Assembly (NCBI GenBank): GCA_958399925.1
Contig: CATXOC010000003.1
Span: 1 to 64,000, forward strand
Direction of reading: 5' to 3'
Source of the DNA: an uncultured Candidatus Saccharibacteria bacterium
GTDB taxonomy: Bacteria; Patescibacteriota; Saccharimonadia; Saccharimonadales; Saccharimonadaceae
DNA length: 64,000 nt
Shown here one piece after another: positions 7,785 through 16,616 of the stretch. The position numbers and the translations under genes are program-made. A model generated the notes under the pieces. It worked only from the letters and a program-made list of their open reading frames with translations. It had not been told where the DNA came from and made no database searches. Position 1 is the stretch's first letter; the number at the start of each line of letters is the position of its first letter.

Positions 7785-8354
7785 TTGTACATGCATCGTG
7801 TCAACTTCAAAAATTCGTGGAAACGCATCATAGATACCGGTGGTCTGCGTGTTTTTCTAAACGAAAAAGATTCCATCATCAGGATTCGTTACCACTGGGG
7901 CGAAAATAAACGAGACGCAAGTATGATCCAAATAGACAGCAAAGACCCAGAATCGCCACGAATTAGCAATGTGTGGTATAAGGGTAACTCTAGAGAAAGC
8001 CCCGGCCGCTACATAAGTATCGATCATACTAGCACTAAAGCTTTGCCATATTTTAAAGTTGTCATCAAAGACGTAGATGATCCTTCTAAAGATGGCAATA
8101 TCGACATATACTGGGGTGGCAAAATTGCAGATATGGATAAGTGGTCGAATGACAAAACTCATGGACACATTAATATGCAAAGTAATTGTGTTCTTAAATA
8201 TCTCCGTGAACCAGCAACTGAGAATAACGAACGCGGCACTGTTATATATGACGAATCACAGTGCCAACAATACTCGCAGTCCGAGAATCATTTTGTCTGT
8301 ACATCAAATTACTTGCAAGCTGGTACAGAATCGCCCGACAACAGCACGCAATAA
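7785..8354 (+). CDS. Hypothetical protein
   Basis: A protein of about 189 residues that I do not recognise. It is soluble, charged, has no signal peptide or membrane helix and has several aromatic/basic clusters (NFKNSWKRIIDTGG, RIRYHWGENKRDASM) and a DIYWGGKIADMDKW segment suggestive of a beta-rich domain. The start is uncertain: GGAGGTG (7772-7778) is ideally placed 6 nt before TTG at 7785, while ATG at 7791 is 12 nt away; the frame is also open upstream to a TTG at 7770. Divergent from the TM2 gene with a shared leader element, so the two may be co-regulated. Confidence 0.7.
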   Translation: MYMHRVNFKNSWKRIIDTGGLRVFLNEKDSIIRIRYHWGENKRDASMIQIDSKDPESPRISNVWYKGNSRESPGRYISIDHTSTKALPYFKVVIKDVDDPSKDGNIDIYWGGKIADMDKWSNDKTHGHINMQSNCVLKYLREPATENNERGTVIYDESQCQQYSQSENHFVCTSNYLQAGTESPDNSTQ

Positions 8355-8374
8355 TTTCGTCATCCCTGATCAAT

Positions 8375-8400
8375 AAGCACCAGCTTTATAGCTGGTGCTT
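8375..8400. terminator. Bidirectional intrinsic terminator
   Basis: AAGCACCAGCT and AGCTGGTGCTT form a perfect 11-bp stem with a 4-nt loop, followed by TTTAATAT on the plus strand. It separates the convergent hypothetical gene and ABC-F gene. Confidence 0.85.
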
Positions 8401-8421
8401 TTAATATACAGACATAGACTG

Positions 8422-10059
8422 CTACTCAGCGCCAATTTGTACAAGCTCTCCACCTAGCTTCTTACGAAAATAGTTATCATGGCTAATATAGATTATAGCG
8501 CCGCGATAATTTGTCAACGCTTGCTCTAACTCCTCAATACTAGGTAAATCCAAGTGACTAGTTGGCTCGTCGAGAATAACCAGATTTGGCTCGTTTGCTA
8601 GCATGCTAATAATTTGCAAACGGGCTTTTTGCCCACCCGATAGATTACGCACTAGCATATTTCGGTCACCCTCAGTAAACAGATAGTTGTTCAGTAGTTG
8701 ACGCACTTTGGTATCGCCCACCGGTAAATCGCGATCCAGATAGATACGCTCAATTGCATCGCTCAATTTCATATCAAAAAATTTATCACTCACCTCTTGC
8801 TCGTAAATACCTAGTCGCACCTGCGAATCCAGCTTGGTCGAGCCAGCATAGATAGTCACGCCAGGCTTACCTAATAATGTTTTAATTAGTGTAGACTTAC
8901 CCGCACCGTTGCGACCATGAATTTCCAAGCGATCACCACTGCACACCTCGAAGTTAATCCCCTCAAATAGCGGACAATCGTAACCAACTGATAAATCATG
9001 CGCAGCCGCCAACACACGTTGACTGCGCGAGGCCGTCGAGTGCATATTAACTTGGATGTTACGAGCCTTATACTTCTCGTAGCGATCAGCTTCTTTGTAC
9101 CCCACCTGCTCTAGCGATTCTTTATCAATCCAGAAACTTGGTCGTTCTTGGCTCTGTAGCTCAGCCAGCTCTGCCCGCGCCTTTTCCTCTAGCCGTTTAA
9201 ATTGATGTACAGTCTTAGGATTGCGTGCTTTCTCCTTCATCCGCTGATAATCCAGAACGTTCTGCCGCAGATTCTTCATTCGTTTCTCAACTAGTTCATA
9301 GTCCTGCATTGCAGTCGCTGTGCCACGTAAATTCTGACGAATATAATCGTCGTAATTTCCCTTATAGCTAATTACACCACCATCCTTGATCTCAATAATC
9401 CTATCTACGTTCTGCAGGACATCACGATCATGCGTAATCACCAAGATCGCCTCCTCGGCTTTGATCATCCAATCTATAAACTGCGCCTTGGCCACATAAT
9501 CCATAAAGTTAGTTGGCTCATCGACAAGCACCAAATGAGCGTTGCTGTGCATTATCTTTATCACTTCAGACAAGCGCTTCTGTCCACCCGACAGGTCTGC
9601 GAAGCGACTATCAGCGTATTTATCTAACTGGAAGTTCTTTAGCTCTTCCTCTACCTGTCCCTGCACATTATAATAGCCACGATCACCAAATTCCTCTAAC
9701 GCATCACTATATTCATTCAGCTGGCGATTAGTCGGCTTGGCTAGCGTCGGAAATTCTCTTAAGGTTTTAGCTAATTTAGCATAGTGCGGTAAACCCGACA
9801 GAATATATTCAGTAACAGTGCGGTCGCCTGCATTATGATATTCCTGACTAGTCGCCACCACCGTCGCTCCTTTGCGAACAATGACATTGCCAGTATAGTC
9901 ATGATCTTTGCCTTCGATAATACCAAACAAGGTTGACTTCCCAATGCCATTGCGGCCAATAATGCCCACTTTTTCGTGATCATCAACCTCGAACTTCAGG
10001 CGACTAAAAATAGTCTTTGTTCCAAATGATTTTTCCGTAACCTCAACTTGTAACAACAT
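8422..10059 (-). CDS. ABC-F family ATPase
   Basis: A 545-residue soluble protein with two ABC domains and no membrane segments. Domain 1 has Walker A GRNGIGKSTL, signature LSGGQKRLSEV and Walker B LVLVDEPTNFMD; domain 2 has GRNGAGKSTLI, LSGGQKARLQI and LVILDEPTSHLD. Between them is a charged helical linker (about residues 240-320, many Arg/Lys/Glu), the P-site tRNA-interaction motif of ABC-F proteins. These act on the ribosome E site to resolve stalled states, and some confer resistance to ribosome-targeting antibiotics; which applies is not visible. The frame is open to 10116, but the ATG at 10059 (MLLQVEVTEK) fits the family start and lies 7 nt after a TAAAAT -10 box (10067-10072). Confidence 0.92.
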   Translation of the reverse strand: MLLQVEVTEKSFGTKTIFSRLKFEVDDHEKVGIIGRNGIGKSTLFGIIEGKDHDYTGNVIVRKGATVVATSQEYHNAGDRTVTEYILSGLPHYAKLAKTLREFPTLAKPTNRQLNEYSDALEEFGDRGYYNVQGQVEEELKNFQLDKYADSRFADLSGGQKRLSEVIKIMHSNAHLVLVDEPTNFMDYVAKAQFIDWMIKAEEAILVITHDRDVLQNVDRIIEIKDGGVISYKGNYDDYIRQNLRGTATAMQDYELVEKRMKNLRQNVLDYQRMKEKARNPKTVHQFKRLEEKARAELAELQSQERPSFWIDKESLEQVGYKEADRYEKYKARNIQVNMHSTASRSQRVLAAAHDLSVGYDCPLFEGINFEVCSGDRLEIHGRNGAGKSTLIKTLLGKPGVTIYAGSTKLDSQVRLGIYEQEVSDKFFDMKLSDAIERIYLDRDLPVGDTKVRQLLNNYLFTEGDRNMLVRNLSGGQKARLQIISMLANEPNLVILDEPTSHLDLPSIEELEQALTNYRGAIIYISHDNYFRKKLGGELVQIGAE

Positions 10060-10146
10060 CGCTAATATTTTACCATATAGCAAATGGCGCCAAAAGACAC
10101 ATAGACAATACCCCACCTAGATATAAAGCTATCTATCAATATGGTG

Positions 10147-10286
10147 TATAATGTAGTTATTAGCCACCCATACTTCGGTCACTAGGTGAGCATCATAAAT
10201 AACATCCTTCAATGCGCCTGATTTGAACGGATTCAGTGCGACTTGGATAATAAATATAACCGTTCCTTTATTCGAAGGAGTTGTTT
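10147..10286 (+). promoter_or_regulatory. Promoter and ~125-nt structured leader of the dinB operon
   Basis: TATAAT (10147-10152) gives a predicted transcript start near 10160, leaving about 125 nt before the ATG at 10287. The leader contains an ACTTCGGT tetraloop-type hairpin inside a CACC/GGTG pair and a GCGCCTGA...TCAGTGCG stem-loop, ending with AAGGAG at 10275-10280. No canonical LexA box was recognised. The length contrasts with the leaderless promoters elsewhere in the window, suggesting post-transcriptional or DNA-damage-linked control. Confidence 0.45.
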
Positions 10287-10562
10287 ATGAATCCTATTGT
10301 CAAAATTAACGAAACTATCGACGTCAATGTCACGTTCTATCAAACACAGAACCACCAGACCAAAGTTCTACCACGCACCTTCCGCTGGCGCGGTCGCGAG
10401 ATTGTCATACATCAGCTTGGTCTACACCACATAATCCACCGCAATGGCGATCTAGTTCATGTGTTTGATGTATCAGATAGTGCAAATGATTATCGCCTAG
10501 AATTTAATGCCCGTCGGCTTACTTGGTTGTTGGTTTCTATGCTGGATGGAGGATGTCTATGA
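10287..10562 (+). CDS. Small DinB-partner protein (DUF6504-like)
   Basis: A 91-residue protein beginning MNPIVKINETIDVNVTF with a PRTFRWRGREIVI motif followed by HQLGLHHIIHRNGDLVHVFDV. The F-x-W-R-G-R pattern and position beside a Y-family polymerase recall the DUF6504 proteins found next to actinobacterial imuB/dnaE2 genes, so an accessory role in translesion synthesis is inferred. AAGGAG sits 6 nt before the ATG at 10287, which I prefer to the in-frame TTG at 10281. Its stop overlaps the dinB start as ATGA, implying translational coupling and near-equimolar synthesis. Confidence 0.75.
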   Translation: MNPIVKINETIDVNVTFYQTQNHQTKVLPRTFRWRGREIVIHQLGLHHIIHRNGDLVHVFDVSDSANDYRLEFNARRLTWLLVSMLDGGCL

Positions 10563-11794
10563 ATTTTAATCACGCTAGCCCTAACATCATGTGGATTGAT
10601 CTAAATTCCGCCTTTGCTACTACCGAGCAACAGGCTCATCCTCATCTGCGGCATCGTCCAATTGGCATTACCAATCGCATTAGTCCTGAATGCTGCATTA
10701 TCACTAGCAGTTACGAGGCACGTGCCTTCGGTGTAAAAACCGGCATGCGGCGCTCTGAAGCCCTGCGACTCTGCCCGGAATTAGTTCTACTAGAATCCGA
10801 TCCGCCCAAATATCGTACGGTTTACGCTAAATTATTAAACATCATGCAGAGCTACTCTGACCGAACTGAGATGCATTCGATTGACGAAGGCTTAATTGAC
10901 CTTAACCGCACACCTTATGCTAACAATCTAGATAAATTAGTCGCGCTAGGTTACACAATCAAACAGCGCGTTCGCCAGGAAATCGGCGATCATATAACTA
11001 TTAATGTCGGTCTTGGGCCAAATAGATTTTTAGCTAAGCTAGCTGCTGGACTACACAAGCCCGATGGACTGGACGCTATTACAGCAGATAATTTAGTTGA
11101 AACCTATGCACAACTAAAGCTAACCAAGCTAACCGGCATCGCCGATCGTTACGCTAAGCGGCTTAGGCTTTCTGGTATTAAGACGCCACTAGAATTTTTG
11201 CTAACCGATGAAGCTAAATTGGTCGAGATATTTCATGGCGTAGTAGGATCACAGTGGTACCGGCGCTTACGTGGTTACGAAGTTGATAACCGCCCCACTA
11301 GCATAACAACAATAGGACGGCAGTGGATGGTTGATCATCCAACCAATGACCCAGAGTTCATTAACTCCTGCCTGCATCATCTAACCGAAGCAGTCGGTAT
11401 CAAGTTGCGCCATAAACACTGTAGTGCACGTGGCGTTGGTATCTATCTGGTCTATCAAATCGGCGGAGTTTACAAGCGCAAGATCCTAGCCGACCAGCCC
11501 ATTCGCACAGATGCTGATATTTGGCGACTACTTAAATCTATCGCAGATGAACGCAACCAAGCGCTTAGCCTACGCATGCTGAACGTATACTTGTACAACA
11601 TTATCCCAACCGAACAAGAACAATTAATTCTAGCCGATCAGCCGCTCAGACCACATCAGCTAACACACGCCATTGATCATATTAATGCTCGCTATGGCAC
11701 TAAAACTATTCACTCAGCCGAATCAACCGTCGGTGCAGCTCGGATCCAGCAGAAGGTGCCATTTGGCAGCACACGCTATTTTGACTTGTTATAA
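10559..11794 (+). CDS. dinB: Y-family DNA polymerase IV
   Basis: A 411-residue Y-family polymerase for translesion synthesis. Catalytic motifs are MWIDLNSAFATTEQ at the N-terminus (first metal-binding Asp) and MHSIDEGLIDL near residue 105 (SIDE acidic pair). The GLGPNRFLAKLAAGLHKPDG segment is the conserved fingers/palm signature, followed by HhH-like LTGIADRYAKRL and a C-terminal little-finger domain. The palm motif SIDEGL instead of SIDEAF is a mild deviation. GGAGG (10548-10552) is 6 nt before the ATG at 10559, and the start overlaps the previous stop codon. No beta-clamp binding motif is obvious at the very C-terminus, although FGSTRYFDLL could serve as one. Confidence 0.93.
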   Translation: MNFNHASPNIMWIDLNSAFATTEQQAHPHLRHRPIGITNRISPECCIITSSYEARAFGVKTGMRRSEALRLCPELVLLESDPPKYRTVYAKLLNIMQSYSDRTEMHSIDEGLIDLNRTPYANNLDKLVALGYTIKQRVRQEIGDHITINVGLGPNRFLAKLAAGLHKPDGLDAITADNLVETYAQLKLTKLTGIADRYAKRLRLSGIKTPLEFLLTDEAKLVEIFHGVVGSQWYRRLRGYEVDNRPTSITTIGRQWMVDHPTNDPEFINSCLHHLTEAVGIKLRHKHCSARGVGIYLVYQIGGVYKRKILADQPIRTDADIWRLLKSIADERNQALSLRMLNVYLYNIIPTEQEQLILADQPLRPHQLTHAIDHINARYGTKTIHSAESTVGAARIQQKVPFGSTRYFDLL

Positions 11795-11845
11795 AAACTA
11801 GACGCCAACGGTATCATTGGAGTCTAGGTGTGATATTTTTAGCTA

Positions 11846-14026
11846 TTACGACATTACAAACATTACGTAGAAAGCCGAAAATAGTATAAACAGCGTCATC
11901 GGCGCCAACACACCGATAACATCTAATTTACCAGGCCGAATCGTCTTAAGTGCTAACGAGTTTAGCACCACTGCAACCGACGACAGCGCCATAATTAGAC
12001 CAGCTAGCTCGGGACGCAAATGGATACCGAACGAGCTTAGTACGCCAGCCGCCAGCGGAATACTGATTATGTTGTAGAACATCGAGAAAAACAGGTTCTG
12101 GTAAATCTTGTGTACCGTAGCGTGCGACAGACTAAGCGCACGGCAGATATCATAGGGGTCGCCCGACACTAGCACCACGTCGCCCGCCTCAATAGCAACA
12201 TCAGTACCCGTGCCAATTGCCACACCCACATTAGCTGTAGCAATAGCCGGTGCATCGTTAATGCCATCACCTACCATCGCCACCACCTGACCTTCGGATT
12301 GAAGTTTAACAACTGCAGCGACCTTCTCGTTTGGCGCTACATCAGGTATAACATGCTTAATGCCAAGGCGGCTCGCCATAGCTTTTGCCGTTGCAGCATT
12401 ATCGCCAGATAGCAAATACGTCTCGATTTTCATTTTGTGCAGAGCGCGAATTGTCCGTGCTGCCGATGGCTTTGGTCGGTCAGCCACTGCAATCACGGCT
12501 ATAACCCCATCTTCGTCGAATAAATAACTAATAGATTTACTAGCGCGACGCAGCTTAGTAGTATCAGGCAAGTCAACTTTTACGTATTCTTTGACGAATC
12601 GTTCATTTCCTACACGATAGGTTTTGTCGCGAACTATACCGCTAATTCCCCGACCGGGAACCGCTGCGAAATTTGATACCGCCGATAGCGCCAGATGTTT
12701 ACGTTTAGCATACGATAGAACAGCACGTGCCATTGAATGCTCGCTTTGCTTTTCCAAACTAGCAGTAATCGCCATCACATCTTTAGCATTGCCACGAATC
12801 GGCAACACATCTGTGACTACTGGCTTACCTACTGTTAGCGTGCCAGTTTTATCGAATACCACCGCGCTTACTTTGTGTAAATTCTGCAAAGCTAGACCAC
12901 CCTTAATCAAAATACCGTGCTTAGAGCCTTGCCCAATACCTACTGTAACAGCAGTTGGTGTAGCCAAGCCAAAGGCGCATGGACAGGCAATCATAACTAC
13001 AGCCACGAAATACATCATAGCGGTAGACATGTCTACGCCAACAACGTAGTACCACACAAACAAGGTAATTAGTGCCACTGTGATCACGAATGGCACAAAA
13101 ACTGCTGCTATTCGATCTGACAAATCTTCAATCGGTGCTCTGTTGTTTTGCGCAGCCTTGATCATCCGAATAATTCGCGACAATACAGTACCGCGTTCGT
13201 CCGACGTTGCCACTATTTCAACAGCACCATGACCATTGATCGTACCCCCAATAACTTTATCGCCAGGATGTTTGTCAATCGCAACACTCTCTCCAGTCAC
13301 CATAGACTCATCAGTATTGGTGCTACCACTAAACACCGTACCATCGATCGGAATAGTCTCACCTGGCTTAACTAATAGATGATCGCCAACTTTGACATGC
13401 TTGGTCGGAATATCTACGACATGGCCACCGTTCACCAAGTGTGCGCGATGCGGACGAAGCTTCAGAAGGCTCCGAACACTTTGGCCGGTTTGATCGGTGG
13501 CTTTTGCCTCTAAGTATTTGCCCAAAATTACAAACAAGAATAGAAAGACAACTGTTTCAAAATACAGATGCGGCGTCGTAAAGGAGTAATCCATCGTAAC
13601 ACTCTTATGCGCCAAAATGTATATCAGGTAAGACACCCACGAGTACACATAGGCCGTAGTAGTACCGATGGTAATTAGACTATCCATATTAAACATACGG
13701 TCGCGCAATCCTGCAACCGTACTACGAAAGAAGCTAGACCCTAGAAATAACATAGCTGCTGTTGCCACTAGAAAGGATAATGGCGCCATGTATGGCTGCA
13801 GCACGCTTTTGAACGGCATTCGATCACCCAGTACATCTGCCAACATGTAATAGAGCATCGGCAGTGCTAGAACGATAGCTATCGCCAGCCGACGACGCCA
13901 CAAGCCAACACTCATCATACGCATATGATGAGCACCCATGTGCATATGATCAACATCAGCCTTCATCTTGCTCATATTGTGCATGTTGTGCACACGAGCA
14001 GACGCTTCACTACTAGCCTTGCCCAT
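11846..14026 (-). CDS. copA: Cu+-type P1B ATPase with His/Met-rich N-terminus
   Basis: A 726-residue P-type ATPase exporting a soft metal, most likely Cu+/Ag+. The ion-binding CPC is in ACPCAFGLATPTA, the phosphorylation site is DKTGTLTVGKP, and MVGDGINDAPA is the hinge motif. The last helices carry YN (MFYNIISIPLA) and MALSSVAVVLNS, the pattern of the P1B-1 copper subgroup. Instead of HMA domains the first 40 residues are a His/Met-rich tail (HNMHNMSKMKADVDHMHM and further HHMRMM), a likely metal-sensing or delivery segment. It follows the HdeD-like gene by 9 bp in the same direction, so the two are probably co-transcribed. Symbol assigned on subgroup motifs, not on tested specificity. Confidence 0.9.
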   Translation of the reverse strand: MGKASSEASARVHNMHNMSKMKADVDHMHMGAHHMRMMSVGLWRRRLAIAIVLALPMLYYMLADVLGDRMPFKSVLQPYMAPLSFLVATAAMLFLGSSFFRSTVAGLRDRMFNMDSLITIGTTTAYVYSWVSYLIYILAHKSVTMDYSFTTPHLYFETVVFLFLFVILGKYLEAKATDQTGQSVRSLLKLRPHRAHLVNGGHVVDIPTKHVKVGDHLLVKPGETIPIDGTVFSGSTNTDESMVTGESVAIDKHPGDKVIGGTINGHGAVEIVATSDERGTVLSRIIRMIKAAQNNRAPIEDLSDRIAAVFVPFVITVALITLFVWYYVVGVDMSTAMMYFVAVVMIACPCAFGLATPTAVTVGIGQGSKHGILIKGGLALQNLHKVSAVVFDKTGTLTVGKPVVTDVLPIRGNAKDVMAITASLEKQSEHSMARAVLSYAKRKHLALSAVSNFAAVPGRGISGIVRDKTYRVGNERFVKEYVKVDLPDTTKLRRASKSISYLFDEDGVIAVIAVADRPKPSAARTIRALHKMKIETYLLSGDNAATAKAMASRLGIKHVIPDVAPNEKVAAVVKLQSEGQVVAMVGDGINDAPAIATANVGVAIGTGTDVAIEAGDVVLVSGDPYDICRALSLSHATVHKIYQNLFFSMFYNIISIPLAAGVLSSFGIHLRPELAGLIMALSSVAVVLNSLALKTIRPGKLDVIGVLAPMTLFILFSAFYVMFVMS

Positions 14027-14035
14027 AATACTCTT

Positions 14036-14668
14036 TTACTTAGCTGACCTTACCTTGGCCTCAACAGCCTTAGCGGAACGACTGTGCTTCTTCTTGGTAC
14101 TAGTTTTAAACAGCTCTTTAATATTGTTACGGATACGGAATGCGTAAATTTCGATAATGATACCGTGCACCAATATATACGCGCCAATTAGCCAGACAGT
14201 CGCCTGCGCAGCCAGCTGTGGTTGCAGCAGAACCACAAAACCTGCTAGTAAGCCAGCTATACCGAGAAACGCCGTAACAGTCTTGTCGGTAGACGCCTCG
14301 GCATAACTAGCCATTATTAGATCTAGTAGTGCTTGCATAAAGATAAACACCGCTAGCAAAATACCTAGGAAATTATGCATTAGCGTCGGATTGAACATAA
14401 CATAAACACCTATACTAATGCCACACAGAGACAATAGCGACGACAGCCACCACAGCGGGTCAAGTCGCACATTAGTTATTGACTGCGCTAGAGCCACCAA
14501 GGACATTACAATGGCAAATGCTGCAAATGCGTAGACAAACAGATTCAACACTACATCGGGACTCAGCAGACTAGCAACACCAAATAGAATGCCAATCGCC
14601 CCACTAATTACCACTGCCCACCACATACTACTAGCAACATGCTTTGTTCTAATTATCAAGTCTTCCAT
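14036..14668 (-). CDS. HdeD family (DUF308) membrane protein
   Basis: A 210-residue protein with six predicted membrane helices arranged as three hairpins and the repeated G-I/L-F-G-x-x-L-L-x-P pattern (GILFGVASLLSPDVVLNLF and related repeats) of HdeD/DUF308 proteins. The C-terminal 35 residues are basic (KTSTKKKHSRSAKAVEAKV) and cytoplasmic. HdeD is linked to acid stress in enterobacteria, but elsewhere the role is unknown. It precedes the copper ATPase by 9 bp and has its own CGGAGAA ribosome binding site, so a shared envelope-stress response is conceivable. Confidence 0.85.
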   Translation of the reverse strand: MEDLIIRTKHVASSMWWAVVISGAIGILFGVASLLSPDVVLNLFVYAFAAFAIVMSLVALAQSITNVRLDPLWWLSSLLSLCGISIGVYVMFNPTLMHNFLGILLAVFIFMQALLDLIMASYAEASTDKTVTAFLGIAGLLAGFVVLLQPQLAAQATVWLIGAYILVHGIIIEIYAFRIRNNIKELFKTSTKKKHSRSAKAVEAKVRSAK

Positions 14669-14707
14669 TTATAGTTCTCCGTTAATGCTTACTTATTCTC
14701 AATTTTA

Positions 14708-16357
14708 TCACAATTCCATAATAACCACTTCGTACGGTTGCAATATTCCATCGTCAAATTCCGTTTGCCCATCGTACGAGTTAGCAATGATGTGACCATG
14801 CAACTCAGTAATCGGACGTACGTTCTTGTCTGATAAATTCGCTACGACCAGTATTTTTTGTTGTCCGAACTGCCTCAGGTAAGACATGATCGGCTTTTTG
14901 TCGTCGTAAAACTTGATCGTTCCGTCTTGTAATGCCAAAGAGCTTTTTCGTAGTCCAATCATCCGACGATAGAAGCTAAGTACTGACGAATCATCACCTT
15001 CTTGCTGCTCCACCGAAATCGTTTCACAGTTACGATTAACCGGCAGCCATGGCTGATGGCTACTAAACCCCGCATATTTATCACTGCTCCACTGCATAGG
15101 TGTGCGTGCTGCATCACGGCCTTCACTTAGTGCAATTTTCCTCGCTAGGCCGTTTGGCACGTGCTTATCTCGTAGGGTCTGGTATAGCATATTAACCACC
15201 ATATCCTTACTCTGATCGAATTTAATATTCGTATTAGTCATGCCGATCTCTTGCCCCTGATAAACAAAGGCTGTACCACGCAAGGTAAACTCAATAGCCG
15301 CCAACATCTTGGCAATCTCATCGTGGTATTTAGCGGCATTTTTGCCGCCGTAAACCGAAACCGCACGCTCTTGATCGTGATTCTCGAAAAATATCGTGTT
15401 CCAGCTTAGCCCCTTCTGCCATTTTGTTAAACCGTTTTTCAGGCGTTCAGTCATCGACCCCCTAACCATGCCGTGCTTAACATGATCAAAGCTAAATACG
15501 GTATCCAGCTCACGACCTTTAGTAAAACGCTTTGCCTGCTCTAATGTTCCCTGATACAACTCGCCCACCGTATAGGCTCCGTACTGCGCCAGCACATCTT
15601 CATGCAGCCGCTGTAGCACGCGATGCGTGCCTTTAGTCGAGACAAAGTACTCTGAGCCCGTGCCCGATATTTGCGGTTCACCATCATCATATGATTCGTC
15701 ATATAGCAGGTTAATGACGTCGCAGCGAAAGCCAGCGATACCCTTGTCTAGCCAGAACCGCAATACATTCTCGATTTCTTGAATCACGTTCTCGTTGCGG
15801 TAGTTTAGATCCGGTTGATACTCGGTAAATAAATGCAGGTAAAACTGCCCCGAACGCTTATCGAATTTCCACGCTGGCCCCGTAAATATCGAAGTCCAGT
15901 TATTTGGCGGTAATGGCCGACCGTTCTTATATCCGCTCGGATCACGCCAGACGTAATAATCGTGATATTTCGAATTAGGATTACGCGCCGCTTGGAACCA
16001 TTTATGCTGGTTAGAAGTGTGATTAATGACTAAATCCATGATGATTCGTAAATGTCGTTTCTTTGCCTCATTAATCAGTCGATCCATATCACGCATCGTA
16101 CCGTATTCAGGATTAATTTTGGTATAGTCGGCAATGTCATAACCATAATCACGATTAGGTGACAGATAGACTGGCGATAGCCAAATTGCATCCACGCCTA
16201 AGCTAGCAATATAGTCCAGTTTATCAATTATTCCTGGAATGTCACCGATACCATCGTCATTCGAATCATAGAAGCTGCGCGGATAAACCTGATAAATCAC
16301 CGCATGTCGCCACCACGGAATGGATTTTACAGTACCGCTATTCTGCGTTGTGCTCAT
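14708..16357 (-). CDS. malL: GH13 alpha-glucosidase / oligo-1,6-glucosidase
   Basis: A 549-residue cytoplasmic GH13 enzyme of the GH13_31 type. It begins WWRHAVIYQVYPRSFYDSND, typical of oligo-1,6-glucosidases. The four conserved regions are visible: DLVINHTS, GFRCDVINLL with the nucleophile Asp, GELYQGT with the acid/base Glu, and FFENHDQERAVS with the third acidic residue. The VIN after the nucleophile (V-I-N) is the signature for alpha-1,6-linked substrates (isomaltose, limit dextrins). With the branching-type GH13 at 5054 it suggests glucan storage and salvage. The start lies 6 nt after TGTGCTAAAAT (complement of 16364-16373), predicting a leaderless transcript. Confidence 0.9.
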   Translation of the reverse strand: MSTTQNSGTVKSIPWWRHAVIYQVYPRSFYDSNDDGIGDIPGIIDKLDYIASLGVDAIWLSPVYLSPNRDYGYDIADYTKINPEYGTMRDMDRLINEAKKRHLRIIMDLVINHTSNQHKWFQAARNPNSKYHDYYVWRDPSGYKNGRPLPPNNWTSIFTGPAWKFDKRSGQFYLHLFTEYQPDLNYRNENVIQEIENVLRFWLDKGIAGFRCDVINLLYDESYDDGEPQISGTGSEYFVSTKGTHRVLQRLHEDVLAQYGAYTVGELYQGTLEQAKRFTKGRELDTVFSFDHVKHGMVRGSMTERLKNGLTKWQKGLSWNTIFFENHDQERAVSVYGGKNAAKYHDEIAKMLAAIEFTLRGTAFVYQGQEIGMTNTNIKFDQSKDMVVNMLYQTLRDKHVPNGLARKIALSEGRDAARTPMQWSSDKYAGFSSHQPWLPVNRNCETISVEQQEGDDSSVLSFYRRMIGLRKSSLALQDGTIKFYDDKKPIMSYLRQFGQQKILVVANLSDKNVRPITELHGHIIANSYDGQTEFDDGILQPYEVVIMEL

Positions 16358-16465
16358 GTTAATATTTTAGCACAGCTCGGAGGCCAACATTACTAAGCTA
16401 TCTTTAGCGTTGTAAAATACACAAAGTACCTTGCATGGGTAATGCGGTCGTGCTAATATAATAAC

Positions 16466-16585
16466 AAGCAAAAGTTCAAACAAAAACTTAAAAACAAACA
16501 AATTGAGTTCGAGAGCGAATTTTTGCTTTTGTCTCCACCACACACCTCTTTGGGGTCGGTTCTCTACCGGCCCCGTTTTTGTTTT
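16466..16585 (+). ncRNA. Candidate small structured RNA with own promoter and terminator
   Basis: TATAAT (16457-16462) precedes a ~115-nt non-coding stretch that ends in a strong intrinsic terminator. AAGCAAAAGTTC (16466-16477) can pair with GAATTTTTGCTT (16517-16528), closing an A-rich internal region and a TTCG-agag-CGAA hairpin. An unpaired CCACACACCTCTTT (16537-16550) resembles the 3' end of 16S rRNA. GGGGTCGGT/ACCGGCCCC (16552-16574) followed by GTTTTTGTTTT terminates it before the separate trmD promoter. No open reading frame with a ribosome binding site is present. I do not recognise a known RNA family; it is not obviously tmRNA, 6S or SRP RNA. Confidence 0.6.
16552..16580 (+). terminator. 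Intrinsic terminator of the small RNA
   Basis: GGGGTCGGT pairs with ACCGGCCCC over a 5-nt loop (one G-T pair) and is followed by GTTTTTGTTTT. It separates the small RNA from trmD. Confidence 0.85.
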
Positions 16586-16616
16586 GTAATCAAACTACTA
16601 TAGTATAATAGACTTA

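Noticed and set aside
16466..16585. tmRNA or 6S RNA identity for the small RNA
   Set aside because: It is too short for tmRNA and has no tRNA-like domain with matching acceptor ends or a tag peptide; the long bulged hairpin of 6S is also absent.
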